Shown here in pieces: positions 45,299-54,473 of a DNA stretch of 64,000 nucleotides. The notes below the pieces were generated by a model. It worked only from the letters and a program-made list of their open reading frames with translations, did no database searches and was not told where the DNA came from. Made by a program: the position numbers and the translations under genes. Origin of the DNA: Gimesia aquarii (GTDB taxonomy: Bacteria > Planctomycetota > Planctomycetia > Planctomycetales > Planctomycetaceae); contig NZ_CP037920.1 in the NCBI RefSeq assembly GCF_007748195.1, forward strand, positions 7,002,062-7,066,061, in the 5' to 3' direction. How positions within the stretch are numbered: position 1 is the stretch's first letter; every line of letters begins with the position of its first letter.

Positions 45299-46453
45299 AT
45301 GAAATCTCTCGTTTTCTTCACTTGTATTCATCTTTTTACTTCCATGGTAGCTGCAGCAGAAATTGAGCGTATTTGGCTGACGCACAAAACGAATCAACCG
45401 AATAAAATTGTTGTGAACTGGTTAACAGATGAGCCTGGTGATTCGGTTGTGGTATATGGAATCTCTCCAGAGACAATGGAACGTGCTAAAGTCAACGAAT
45501 CAACAAAGCTGCACCATGTGGAAATTCCTTTGAATCATCGAGATCGAATCTATCACTACTCAGTTCAAACAGGAAACCAACGGTCTGCCGCTGCCACATT
45601 TAAAGCATATCCCACCGAGACTCTCCGTGTCGCCATCGTAGCAGACTGGCAATCTCAACCTGATTTATCCAGTTTGATCAAAGACGATGTCCATCTTTTG
45701 TTGACTGCGGGAGATAATATAAACAATCTCTGGCAGAAATGCGGACCTGGAAAACGTAACTGCATTACACCCTATGTCAATTTGATTAGCGCCTATCCTG
45801 AATTATTTCGATCCACACCCTTCATGCCAATTCTGGGAAATCATGATCGTCAAATTCATCCCCGTGGTAGTAAGCCTCCTGCGCATGCAGTCTATGATGT
45901 GGATGCCACTGCTTTTTGCCGCTTTTTTGAACTTCCCGATGAAGAATGGAAATGGCACTTTGATATACCTGAGTTTGGTGTGCGATTCATTGGTCTGGAC
46001 TTCAATCACATTTCAGATTTTGGCAATCACTGGCAAACCTGTCATGCCTTCGGACGCGATTCTCAACAGTACCAGTGGTATCAATCGATTACCAAAAAAG
46101 TACCGGGGCATCTTGTCACACTTTACAACGAGCGTAACGCCAGCATCCGCAATCAACTCCAGGGAGAATGGCACCAACTGTTTCAGCGAGGAACCATCTG
46201 TGTAACCGGCTTCGGTTATTTTGCTGAACGAGCAGAACTGGATGGATTGAATTACTACAACACATCACTGAGTGGAAAAGGAAAACAGTATTCAGATCCG
46301 CACTCGAAGTTCCTGGCTGGCAAAGATTCTTATTTATTGCTGACTTGTGATCGAAGCTCTGGCGGGATGAAAGTTGAGATGAAGAGCTTAGGTAATGAAG
46401 TCCTGGATCGCCAGAACTTTGCCAAACCAGTACGTAAACAAACAACACCATAA
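45299..46453 (+). CDS. Exported purple-acid-phosphatase-like protein with degenerate metal site
   Basis: About 384 residues with a signal peptide (SLVFFTCIHLFTSMVAAA). Residues 24-110 resemble the fibronectin-like purple acid phosphatase N-domain (IWLTHKTNQPNKIVVNWLTD). The metallophosphoesterase part keeps Asp in VADWQS, the GDN motif (LLTAGDNINN) and the complete GNHD (180-183). However, the expected distal GHxH motif reads GFGYFAER (304-311), and the region where another His belongs reads TLYNER. With at least two metal ligands absent, it may bind without hydrolysing, or use a different site. Fold call good, activity doubtful. Confidence 0.72.
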   Translation: MKSLVFFTCIHLFTSMVAAAEIERIWLTHKTNQPNKIVVNWLTDEPGDSVVVYGISPETMERAKVNESTKLHHVEIPLNHRDRIYHYSVQTGNQRSAAATFKAYPTETLRVAIVADWQSQPDLSSLIKDDVHLLLTAGDNINNLWQKCGPGKRNCITPYVNLISAYPELFRSTPFMPILGNHDRQIHPRGSKPPAHAVYDVDATAFCRFFELPDEEWKWHFDIPEFGVRFIGLDFNHISDFGNHWQTCHAFGRDSQQYQWYQSITKKVPGHLVTLYNERNASIRNQLQGEWHQLFQRGTICVTGFGYFAERAELDGLNYYNTSLSGKGKQYSDPHSKFLAGKDSYLLLTCDRSSGGMKVEMKSLGNEVLDRQNFAKPVRKQTTP

Positions 46454-46509
46454 GCGCGCAGCCTGTGGTGAACTTTCTTTAATAAGCCTGCAGAATGCGC
46501 TTTGTCTGA

Positions 46510-46719
46510 CTAGTGGTCTTGCTCAGATCGTGTTTTCTGTTGTAGTTCCGGAATATAATCGGGAACAGAAAAGTGTGTATCTTCACGAGGAGCCGGGCCA
46601 CGGTTCAATTTATGCCACTGGCTGGGCTGAATCGCATGCGGAAGCAAATCACACCCGGATGCCACAAGGGAGATACAAGGTATGGTCACAGTTATGAGTG
46701 CTTTTGAGAGAGCTTTCAT
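46510..46719 (-). CDS. Small lipoprotein
   Basis: 69 residues from ATG at 46719. A lipoprotein signal (LSKALITVTIPCISLVASGC) is followed by a short tail (PSQWHKLNRGPAPRED, then VPDYIPELQQ). The W-x-K-L-N-R-G/Q-P-A segment is, as I recall, common in tiny planctomycete lipoproteins, which supports coding. The ribosome-binding site is weak. It sits between the phosphoesterase-like gene and the transglutaminase operon; function is unknown. Confidence 0.6.
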   Translation of the reverse strand: MKALSKALITVTIPCISLVASGCDLLPHAIQPSQWHKLNRGPAPREDTHFSVPDYIPELQQKTRSEQDH

Positions 46720-46765
46720 TGAGAGAGAATCCCGTTCCAATATGAGTACTCAGAAAATAGACGCG

Positions 46766-46793
46766 CAAGCAGCAAATGCGCATTTGCTGCTTG
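46766..46793. repeat. Perfect 28-bp palindrome
   Basis: The left arm CAAGCAGCAAATG (46766-46778) and the right arm CATTTGCTGCTTG (46781-46793) join through a self-complementary CG, so all 28 bases form one uninterrupted palindrome. It is upstream of the small lipoprotein and downstream of the transglutaminase operon, so it could end that operon as a loopless hairpin or serve as a protein-binding site. No strong T-run follows on either side. Confidence 0.7.
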
Positions 46794-46923
46794 TCTAACT
46801 TAATTAGTTAATACAAAATGTGGAGTGTTTCATTTGAGAATTGAGAGATGAGGGGCAGATTCTAACCAGACTTCGATTGCCTGCCAAGCCCGGTTTCTCA
46901 TGCAAAATTTGCCGAAAAAAACA

Positions 46924-48942
46924 TCATTGAGGAGACTTGCGTTTGGCGAATTCCTGCAACTGCTGTTTCAATTCAAGAATAAGTTCTTGTCTCGCCACGC
47001 TTTCCGGCATGAATCTGCTGCCAGCATAGATTTGGTACCATTCGGACATACTTTGACTCTCAATTCGCCTGGAAAACTGCATCAACGTCTCTCCCGGTTT
47101 TCGAACAAGGTTTTGTTTTCCTAATAAGCGATCCATTTGTGCCAACAGAGTATGCAATTCCTGGACATATGCCGGCCTTTGGCGAAGTGTCGCCCTTTCT
47201 TGAAACCGCTTTCGATAGTGCCGAATTCCCCAGCTCAAACCAAACCAGAGTAGCACTCCACAAACAATGAGAGCCAAGGGTAATTGCGCCTCTGAGAGAG
47301 CCAGAATCCACTGCCCTTGTTGTAAGGCGGTTTTGATACGGGAAAATTGACTAATAAAAGATTCCCAATACTGTCTGAAGGAGCCAGGAGCGCGTTTGTC
47401 TGGTTGACCGGCAGGAGGTGTGGACTCTACTGTCACCCAGCCCTGCTGTTCATCCCATGCTTCCACCCAGGCATGTGCATGCCGGTTGCGGGCGATCCAG
47501 TATTGGTCATAATCATTTCGTTCGCGTACGACATAACCAGTCACATAGCGGCAGGGAACTTCTGTTAATCTGAGTAACAGTGCTGTTCCCGATGCGAAAT
47601 ATTCACAATGGGCGTTAGGTTTTTCCAGGAGAAAATAGGTCAGCGGATCTTCACCTGCTGGTACCGTAATCCCCAACTCATATTGATAGTTATCCTGAAA
47701 GTATTCCTGAACACGATTGATCTTCTCAGCAGTTGTTTTACAGTTGTCAAAAATGCGTTTGGCCAGTTGTTTGACTTCTGGAGAAATATCATCAGGCAGT
47801 TGTAAGAGCCGCTGTAGTGCCAGCTCTGGCTCAGGTCGACGTGGGATCAATTTTCTCGGAAAAAAGATCGCATAAGGATAACCAAATTTCAAACTACGCG
47901 ATGTCAAAATATCTTGACTGTCATATTGTACGCTATCAGCCACAGCATGTATCAGTGGAGTATTCAGCGGAGCAAAGATATGCCCGGATGTCTCTGACCA
48001 AATTTCGAATTCAATCCAATCAGAAGATTTCGCTTCTCCAATCTGAAACCAGTCCCCATCTTGTAAAACGTCGGTTTCGACTCCCGCCGGTGGTAACGCA
48101 ACAATTGCTGCATTGTGGTTACCGATTTCTGAATGCCATTCTGAGTTAAGAAACTGCACGAATGCCCGGCCACGCAAATAGCCTGGTTCATCAGTCGATT
48201 TGACACGTAATTTGATTTGATTCGCGCTGGTGTCAAACTGTTTGGTGAGGCTACCCAGCTTGGAAATTGTTGAGAAACCGGCACGGGAGGCGATTCCGGA
48301 TGTACGCGGCTCAATGATACGGTAGTAGAGTTGATCCAGTTCTCGCTCATAACGGTACAATCCCGTCGCGGTCAACCACGCCAGCAGCCATATTACGACA
48401 AAAAAGTTCGCGCGAACGAAATAGATTCCCCACGAATGTTTCTCTTTTTTCTTCTGATTACGCACAGAATGCCCTAGCTGATAGAACACTCCGGAAAACA
48501 GCACGAAACTAAAAACCAGTACCTGATATACAAGATGCCCGGAACCATAAACTATAACATCACCAATCAGAATAAACGCCACGATACCGAATAAAGGAAA
48601 CGAATTCGGTAGAAAAGGAACAAAGTGTTTATCAAAGAGCTGACGTAGCTGCACCGCCATTACAAACTGTGCGGCTGCGTAAGCCAGAGGAGTTCGGATT
48701 GCGAGCTGATCTAAGCCAAATTCATGCTGCGAAATCATGTATTTGACCATGAAAATGATGGCCAAAATACTGGTAGTCCAAAATACCTGCCGACTGGAAA
48801 AAGGGTGCCGTAAAATTGGCACATACGATAATGCGGACAGCAATACAATGCTGAATGAAAAAAAGAAAGTTTCTGAAAGAACACCAAAGGCGGCACTCTC
48901 CAGACTAATCAAAATGAACGCAATTGTACGCTGTGCATTCAT
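46924..48942 (-). CDS. TgpA-like membrane transglutaminase (DUF3488 plus transglutaminase core)
   Basis: The 672-residue protein has about seven membrane helices in the first 220 residues, a periplasmic domain (NQIKLRVKSTDEPGYLRGRAF) and then a transglutaminase-like core with the catalytic Cys in NAHCEYFASGTALLL and His in NRHAHAWVEAWDEQQGW, with an acidic residue in VTVESTPP. A final helix and a short cytoplasmic tail follow. In the TgpA family the core faces the periplasm. The start overlaps the DUF58 stop by ATGA, indicating coupled translation. Substrate is unknown. Confidence 0.88.
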   Translation of the reverse strand: MNAQRTIAFILISLESAAFGVLSETFFFSFSIVLLSALSYVPILRHPFSSRQVFWTTSILAIIFMVKYMISQHEFGLDQLAIRTPLAYAAAQFVMAVQLRQLFDKHFVPFLPNSFPLFGIVAFILIGDVIVYGSGHLVYQVLVFSFVLFSGVFYQLGHSVRNQKKKEKHSWGIYFVRANFFVVIWLLAWLTATGLYRYERELDQLYYRIIEPRTSGIASRAGFSTISKLGSLTKQFDTSANQIKLRVKSTDEPGYLRGRAFVQFLNSEWHSEIGNHNAAIVALPPAGVETDVLQDGDWFQIGEAKSSDWIEFEIWSETSGHIFAPLNTPLIHAVADSVQYDSQDILTSRSLKFGYPYAIFFPRKLIPRRPEPELALQRLLQLPDDISPEVKQLAKRIFDNCKTTAEKINRVQEYFQDNYQYELGITVPAGEDPLTYFLLEKPNAHCEYFASGTALLLRLTEVPCRYVTGYVVRERNDYDQYWIARNRHAHAWVEAWDEQQGWVTVESTPPAGQPDKRAPGSFRQYWESFISQFSRIKTALQQGQWILALSEAQLPLALIVCGVLLWFGLSWGIRHYRKRFQERATLRQRPAYVQELHTLLAQMDRLLGKQNLVRKPGETLMQFSRRIESQSMSEWYQIYAGSRFMPESVARQELILELKQQLQEFAKRKSPQ

Positions 48943-50276
48943 ATTGACTCCACCTTACCTTTCGCGATTTGATCGGGTGTGAAATGAAAAGCCGGGCCAA
49001 ATTTCTCTGAATTATAAGGGAGCGTAGTCTCTCCATCATGAATGATGATCGTTTTTAAGCTGGACCCGGAATCCAATACAGCCCGAGCCATCTTTTCCCG
49101 TTGTTCGTCCCAATCAAGGAAAATACAAACTGCGGTTGAAACATTGGACAATTCCTCAAATACGGCTGGTCCGATCGTATCGAATGGATCATGTGGACAA
49201 CGATCGACACATGACAGGATTTCCAAGACGTTATCAAAATGTGCCGTATGCCGACCTGCGCGAAATACGTACAATTCCGGTCCGGCAGCAAAGAGGTCTA
49301 TCAGGTACTCTCCCCGCGAGAGAACATCTGCAATCGAAGCAGTCAAACTGATTCCCGCTTCCAGCACATCCATGGGTTGCGCACCTTCCGTTTTGGGTTG
49401 ATAACGCTGAGTGATGGCTTTTATCATTCGAGTCAACCTGTCATCTGCAGGCATATAGGTATCTAAGATCAGCGCTATGCGACAGTAATACTCCTCCTGA
49501 AATTCTCGTACAACGGGTTTACCAAGTCGAGCCCAAGATCGAAAATCAAGTCTGCGCGCTGGCTCGCCAGGAACATATTCCCGATTCCCAACATATTCGG
49601 GAGATTCTCCCACATTGGAAGTCAGAGCAATCCCCCCCGGTTGAAACTTGTTACCAACAGGTAAATCGATACTGTTCAACTTATGAAAGGCAGGTAGTAC
49701 CAATAATGATTTTCCGGGGAGTGCTGCATTACCAGATCGGTTGAGATGAAAGGGAAACAAGGTATGCACACCCAGCTTGGGCAGTGCATAAAACCCACGT
49801 TGTGGTGCATCAATGGTGACAGTAACGTCCACAGATTCTCCGCGCGGCAGAGATTTCAATGTATCATCGCGATCAGGTTGTGAGAGTGGTTTCTCCAACC
49901 AGCGAAAGGCAACCGCCATATCGTAAACGGGTAACCAACCCCGGTTGGTCACGGTAAAATGCCCCACCGCAGGCTGGCCAGCTGTTGTCTGAGCAGGAAA
50001 ATCTCCTGTTAATTCACACTGAGGCCTGAAAATCCACGAGACAATGCCATCGACGAGAATCAACGCCATCAAGATACTGAAAAGATTATAAATCGGCACA
50101 GAGACCGAAACCGTACCGATCCCAGACAGGAAAAATCCGAATAACAACAACTTTCCCGGATAAGTTACACGGTAGTACCAATAGTGCTTGTGCATTCGTA
50201 CCAGGAGAAGACGATTGGTAAACGAATCCTGCTTTCTGATCGTGGGTGAATAAGGATCGTATTCCGAGACATGCAT
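48939..50276 (-). CDS. DUF58 protein (VWA-like), MoxR partner
   Basis: The 445-residue protein has two adjacent membrane helices near the N-terminus (LLLFGFFLSGIGTVSVSVP and FSILMALILVDGIVSW), a beta-rich section and the DUF58 signature REYVPGEPARRLDFRSWARLGKPVVREFQEE. A von Willebrand A-like segment follows (IALILDTYMPADD). DUF58 proteins accompany MoxR ATPases and are thought to be their substrates or adaptors. It lies between the moxR gene (70 bases before) and the transglutaminase gene (overlapping). Confidence 0.9.
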   Translation of the reverse strand: MHVSEYDPYSPTIRKQDSFTNRLLLVRMHKHYWYYRVTYPGKLLLFGFFLSGIGTVSVSVPIYNLFSILMALILVDGIVSWIFRPQCELTGDFPAQTTAGQPAVGHFTVTNRGWLPVYDMAVAFRWLEKPLSQPDRDDTLKSLPRGESVDVTVTIDAPQRGFYALPKLGVHTLFPFHLNRSGNAALPGKSLLVLPAFHKLNSIDLPVGNKFQPGGIALTSNVGESPEYVGNREYVPGEPARRLDFRSWARLGKPVVREFQEEYYCRIALILDTYMPADDRLTRMIKAITQRYQPKTEGAQPMDVLEAGISLTASIADVLSRGEYLIDLFAAGPELYVFRAGRHTAHFDNVLEILSCVDRCPHDPFDTIGPAVFEELSNVSTAVCIFLDWDEQREKMARAVLDSGSSLKTIIIHDGETTLPYNSEKFGPAFHFTPDQIAKGKVESI

Positions 50277-50346
50277 TTTAGATTCAACACTTCTCTAATC
50301 TAATGAGTTGAAATGACGATTCCACTCATCGTCATTCAATAAAATG

Positions 50347-51309
50347 CTAACTGGGCACTTTCACTTTTTGAACAATATCAGACACCACATCCAGTTTGGT
50401 AATACTACTGTATTTTGCTTTCGAAGTTAAAATGAGACGATGTGCCAATACATAGTCTGTCATATGCTGAACATCATCTGGTAGAACATAGTTTCTGCCT
50501 TTCAAGAAGGCAAATGCCTGTGAAGCTCGAAATAACATCAATGAACCACGGGGGCTGACCCCTAACTTCAACCGTGGATCATCGCGCGTGGCCTGTACCA
50601 GATCGATCATATAACGAGCTACACTCTGATCTACATGCACCGATTTTACCTGATCCTGCATGCAGACAACTTCCTCGTGGCTGAGTACTCGCTCCAGATG
50701 ATCGACCGGATGTTCGGTTGACTGTGCAAACAGAATCTCCATCTCATTTTCTGCGTCAGGATATCCCAGTTGTAGATGAATCAGAAATCGATCCAGTTGA
50801 GCCTCTGGCAAAGGATAGGTGCCGTGAAAGTCGACAGGATTCTGAGTTGCCAAAACAAAGAAAGGAGCAGGCAGAATATAACGTACACCTTCAATAGTCG
50901 CCTGCGATTCACTCATGGCTTCCAGCAAAGCAGACTGTGTACGAGGCGAGGCGCGGTTAATTTCATCGGCTAATAAAATGTTACAAAAGATCGGACCTTC
51001 TCGAAAATGAAATGTACCATCGACCGGATTATAAATCGACGACCCCAGAATATCGGTTGGCAATAAGTCGGGGGTAAACTGAACTCGATTGAAGGGAACA
51101 TCCAAAGAGCGTGCCAGCGCTTTAGCGAGTGTGGTCTTGCCGGTTCCAGGAACGTCTTCCATTAAGACTGAACCGCTGGAGAGCAAAGCCACAATCATCA
51201 GGTCGATGCTTTCCGACTTCCCCCGGATCACGTTACTCAGATTTTTCCTCAAGAGGCTCAGCATTTCGGAATAATCTTCACTCTGTTCCGGCAATGTGGA
51301 CTGCGCCAT
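50347..51309 (-). CDS. MoxR family AAA+ ATPase
   Basis: The 320-residue ATPase has Walker A DVPGTGKTTLAKA, Walker B LLADEINRASPRTQSALLEAM, sensor VLATQNPVDFHGTYPLPEAQLDRF and sensor 2 region GVSPRGSLMLFRASQAFAFLKGR. MoxR proteins act as chaperone-like ATPases that assemble or activate periplasmic or membrane complexes together with DUF58 proteins. The start at 51309 is the first ATG. It heads the moxR-DUF58-transglutaminase operon. Confidence 0.94.
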   Translation of the reverse strand: MAQSTLPEQSEDYSEMLSLLRKNLSNVIRGKSESIDLMIVALLSSGSVLMEDVPGTGKTTLAKALARSLDVPFNRVQFTPDLLPTDILGSSIYNPVDGTFHFREGPIFCNILLADEINRASPRTQSALLEAMSESQATIEGVRYILPAPFFVLATQNPVDFHGTYPLPEAQLDRFLIHLQLGYPDAENEMEILFAQSTEHPVDHLERVLSHEEVVCMQDQVKSVHVDQSVARYMIDLVQATRDDPRLKLGVSPRGSLMLFRASQAFAFLKGRNYVLPDDVQHMTDYVLAHRLILTSKAKYSSITKLDVVSDIVQKVKVPS

Positions 51310-51540
51310 ATGACTTCTCAATCATCATTAGGTGTTGATAGGGGATATGCAGATGCAAAGTGACTTATCGAAAATGATATTTCATCACAAACCCAAGGGA
51401 CATATTGAATTATAACAGATCATAGAAAAATGAAAGGACCGACAAGTAAATATTTCGAAGTGAGTAAATCAATTTTAAATTTTTGATGAAGTTATCTCTA
51501 TTGTTAAGATAGAAAACCTATTAGCCCCAAATACGTCCGT

Positions 51541-53064
51541 TCATTTTCCAGGCTGCCAGGGCTGTGGTCCATTGGGTTTTGCGCGTAAAAACTTCGCATC
51601 TGTTTCGCGATACCATTGATGTAACTTCTGACGCATTGAAGAAACTCGCTCCGGGTATTTTGTAGCAAGATTCATCTGCTCCCCCAGATCGTCTTTCAGA
51701 TTGTAGAGTCGGACGCTTCCGTCTTCAAAACGTTCAATCAGCTTCCAGTCTCCCTCGCGAATGGCAGCTCCGGGAATTCCGCCCTGATTGGAATAATGTG
51801 GATAATGCCAATAGAGGGCTTCTCGATCCAAGCGTGACATTCCTTTCAATAAAGGCTTTAAACTAACGCCATCCTGATGTTGCTCTGGTTTAGCGGGTAG
51901 ACCAGCCAGGTCCAGAATCGTCGGATAAAAATCAACGCTGATCACCGGCTCATCACAGGTAGTTCCAGGCTTCGTTCCACCCGGCCAGCGAATCAGAAAT
52001 ACTTCGCGAATTCCCCCTTCGTACAACCAACCCTTGCCTCCTCGAAGCGGGAGATTCGAGGTAGGAGAACCTTCAGATGTACTCAAGCCACCATTGTCGG
52101 CAGATAACATGACGACTGTATTCTCAGCCAGGCCTGACTCCTCTAATTGATTGAGTACCTTGCCCACTGCGCGATCCATCGACTCTACCATCGCCGCATA
52201 CACGGCATGATTCTGCAGAATTCGTACACGACGCTTTTCTTTAACCGGAAATACCTGCTCTTCTTCTGCAAATTCTTTCTGTTTTGTCAATCCTAACCGT
52301 TGCGCCTTTGCCTTGTATTTGGCGACCAGGGGCTTCGGCCCCATCAAAGGCGTATGTACTGAGTAGAAAGAAAGGTAGGCAAAGAAGGGTTGCTCTCGAT
52401 GTTCATCGATGAACTTAGCCGTTTCACTGGCCAGTCGATCGGGTAGATGCTCTCCTGCAGGCCCATCGGTTAAACGTGGATTTCCATAAGGAGAAAAATA
52501 CTTCTTGCCACCATACGGTCCGCCACGATGCCATCCACCATGGTTTACATCAAACCCTTGATTTTCCGGCCAGAACTCTTCTGTCGGTCCCAAGTGCCAT
52601 TTTCCAGCGAAAAAGGTCGAATAACCATGCTCTTTAAGGGCTTCCGCAATCGTCACTTCATTTAAAGGCATTCGATCATTCAATGGTGCAGGCAGAAACT
52701 TACCTGCTCGTTTGCCGGAGAAGAAATTTGTTGCATCCACGCGCGTCGGATATTTTCCTGTCATGATGCTGTAACGTGTAGGACTACACACAGGATTGGC
52801 AGCGTAGCCGTTGGTAAATCGCATTCCTGTTTCAGCAAGCTGATCAATGTGAGGCGTTTCGTAAAATGTCTTTGGATTATTACAGCCCACGTCCATATAG
52901 CCGAGATCATCCACCAATATGAATACGAAGTTCAACGGTTTTTGCTTGGCTTTCTGCGCAGCAAAAACAAATGTGTTTTCACATATCAATAAAGTGAAGA
53001 TTAATATTGGAATCGAGCGCGCGATCTGTTTCATCAGGATGTACCCCAGTTGAAAGTTCTTCAT
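51541..53064 (-). CDS. Exported type I sulfatase
   Basis: The 507-residue protein has a signal peptide (IPILIFTLLICENTFVFAA) and the sulfatase fold. Asp52 and Asp53 (VDDLGYMDVG) bind calcium; the active-site Cys93 in CSPTR, followed by YSIMTGKYP, is converted to formylglycine by the maturation enzyme. Further landmarks are GKWHLG, SFYSVHTPLMGPKP and SADNGGLSTSEG. It should remove sulfate from algal or other sulfated polysaccharides outside the cell. Its ATG overlaps the stop of the NtrC-type regulator (ATGA), so it is the third member of a kinase-regulator-sulfatase operon; a second in-frame ATG at 53034 is less likely. Confidence 0.93.
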   Translation of the reverse strand: MKNFQLGYILMKQIARSIPILIFTLLICENTFVFAAQKAKQKPLNFVFILVDDLGYMDVGCNNPKTFYETPHIDQLAETGMRFTNGYAANPVCSPTRYSIMTGKYPTRVDATNFFSGKRAGKFLPAPLNDRMPLNEVTIAEALKEHGYSTFFAGKWHLGPTEEFWPENQGFDVNHGGWHRGGPYGGKKYFSPYGNPRLTDGPAGEHLPDRLASETAKFIDEHREQPFFAYLSFYSVHTPLMGPKPLVAKYKAKAQRLGLTKQKEFAEEEQVFPVKEKRRVRILQNHAVYAAMVESMDRAVGKVLNQLEESGLAENTVVMLSADNGGLSTSEGSPTSNLPLRGGKGWLYEGGIREVFLIRWPGGTKPGTTCDEPVISVDFYPTILDLAGLPAKPEQHQDGVSLKPLLKGMSRLDREALYWHYPHYSNQGGIPGAAIREGDWKLIERFEDGSVRLYNLKDDLGEQMNLATKYPERVSSMRQKLHQWYRETDAKFLRAKPNGPQPWQPGK

Positions 53065-54473
53065 TTATTTTCAATACCGTATTGTTTTAGTTTCTTGCTC
53101 AGCGTCGTTCGATGCAACCCCAGACAGCGTGCCGCAGGCGCACATTGCCCATGAAATTGATCCAATGCGACATTCATCACAGGAGGTTCGATCAGTGCCA
53201 TCAGCTTTTCATAGAGATTCGTAGCCTGACCGGGATCAATCAATTGTTGTTCAGCCCACTGCTTGAGCAACTCAATGATCATGATATCAGAGTCTGCATC
53301 TGATTCTTCACTCCCCAGAAATGATTTGGAAACGGGAGCCGGCAAATCCTCAGGCAAGATGGTCCCCCCGCGAGCACGCAAGGCCGCATGTTCAATCGAA
53401 TTTCTCAATTCACGCACATTACCATACCAGGGACGTTTCTCTAATTCTGAAACGGCTTCTGCAGTTAATCGATGCTGCGCGCCAGTCTGACGGTCTACAA
53501 ATCGCTCCAGGAAAAAATCAGCAAGGGCGCAAATATCCCCCACGCGCTTTCTCAACGGAGGAATATCAATTTGAAACGTACACAATCGAAAATAAAGATC
53601 ATGTCGGAACTTATCCTGTTTGATTAATGATTCCAGGTTCCGGTGTGTCGCCGCAATCACACGAAAGTTGGTTTTCACTCGCTGGGTTGACCCGACAGGC
53701 AATACCTCTCCCTCTTCAAGTGCTCTTAAAAGCTTGATCTGAATCGGTAGTGGAATATCGGCAACTTCGTCGAGAAACAATGTTCCCTGATCAGCCTGCT
53801 CCAGAAAACCAACACGTGTCGACTCGGCTCCAGTAAATGCACCTTGCAGATGGCCGAAGAGTTCACTTTCTGCCAGACTTTCACTGAGAGAAGCTATGTT
53901 TACCGCAATAAATGGTCCTGAAGCGCGTTCGCTGAATCGGTGAATTGCGTGTGCCGCCAGTTCTTTACCTGTTCCACTTTCACCAGAAAGCAACACACTT
54001 GCCTCTGACCCGGAAACGAGTGCGATGGACTTGAATACATCTTGCATTTCAGGAGTAGAACCAACCAAACCGTCCACTTGTCGAGTCTCTTCGACCGATG
54101 GTTCCTCACGCCGCGACTCATAAATTGCTTTATCCAACACTTGTTCCATCTGATTCAGATCGAAGGGTTTAACAATATAATCGAAGGCACCATTGCGAAC
54201 GGCTTCGACGGCTGTTTGTAAATCACCATAAGCGGTAATAACGATCACGGGAACAGAACCAACTCGATCACGAAGCCCCTGCATCGCAGTCAATCCGTCC
54301 ATACCTGGTAACCGCACATCCATCACAACGACATCGGGACGATCTTCCTCGGCAATGCTCAGCGCCTGCTCTGCAGTCGATGCTGTCATCACCTGATGAC
54401 CATGACTTTCACCCAGTTGACTTAAACCCCAGCAAATGGATTCTTCATCATCAACGATTAGTAATTTCGACAT
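53061..54473 (-). CDS. NtrC-type sigma-54-dependent response regulator
   Basis: The 470-residue regulator has a receiver domain (Asp52 in VVVMDVRLPGMDG), an AAA+ domain with Walker A GESGTGKE (about 165-172), the sigma-54-contacting GAFTGA loop and GTLFLDEV, and a C-terminal Fis-type helix-turn-helix (APAARCLGLHRTTLSKKLKQYG). When phosphorylated it should activate sigma-54 promoters. The start at 54473 overlaps the end of the kinase gene by 23 bases, with GGAG eight bases ahead of the ATG. The sulfatase follows with ATGA overlap. Target genes beyond this operon are unknown. Confidence 0.94.
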   Translation of the reverse strand: MSKLLIVDDEESICWGLSQLGESHGHQVMTASTAEQALSIAEEDRPDVVVMDVRLPGMDGLTAMQGLRDRVGSVPVIVITAYGDLQTAVEAVRNGAFDYIVKPFDLNQMEQVLDKAIYESRREEPSVEETRQVDGLVGSTPEMQDVFKSIALVSGSEASVLLSGESGTGKELAAHAIHRFSERASGPFIAVNIASLSESLAESELFGHLQGAFTGAESTRVGFLEQADQGTLFLDEVADIPLPIQIKLLRALEEGEVLPVGSTQRVKTNFRVIAATHRNLESLIKQDKFRHDLYFRLCTFQIDIPPLRKRVGDICALADFFLERFVDRQTGAQHRLTAEAVSELEKRPWYGNVRELRNSIEHAALRARGGTILPEDLPAPVSKSFLGSEESDADSDIMIIELLKQWAEQQLIDPGQATNLYEKLMALIEPPVMNVALDQFHGQCAPAARCLGLHRTTLSKKLKQYGIENK

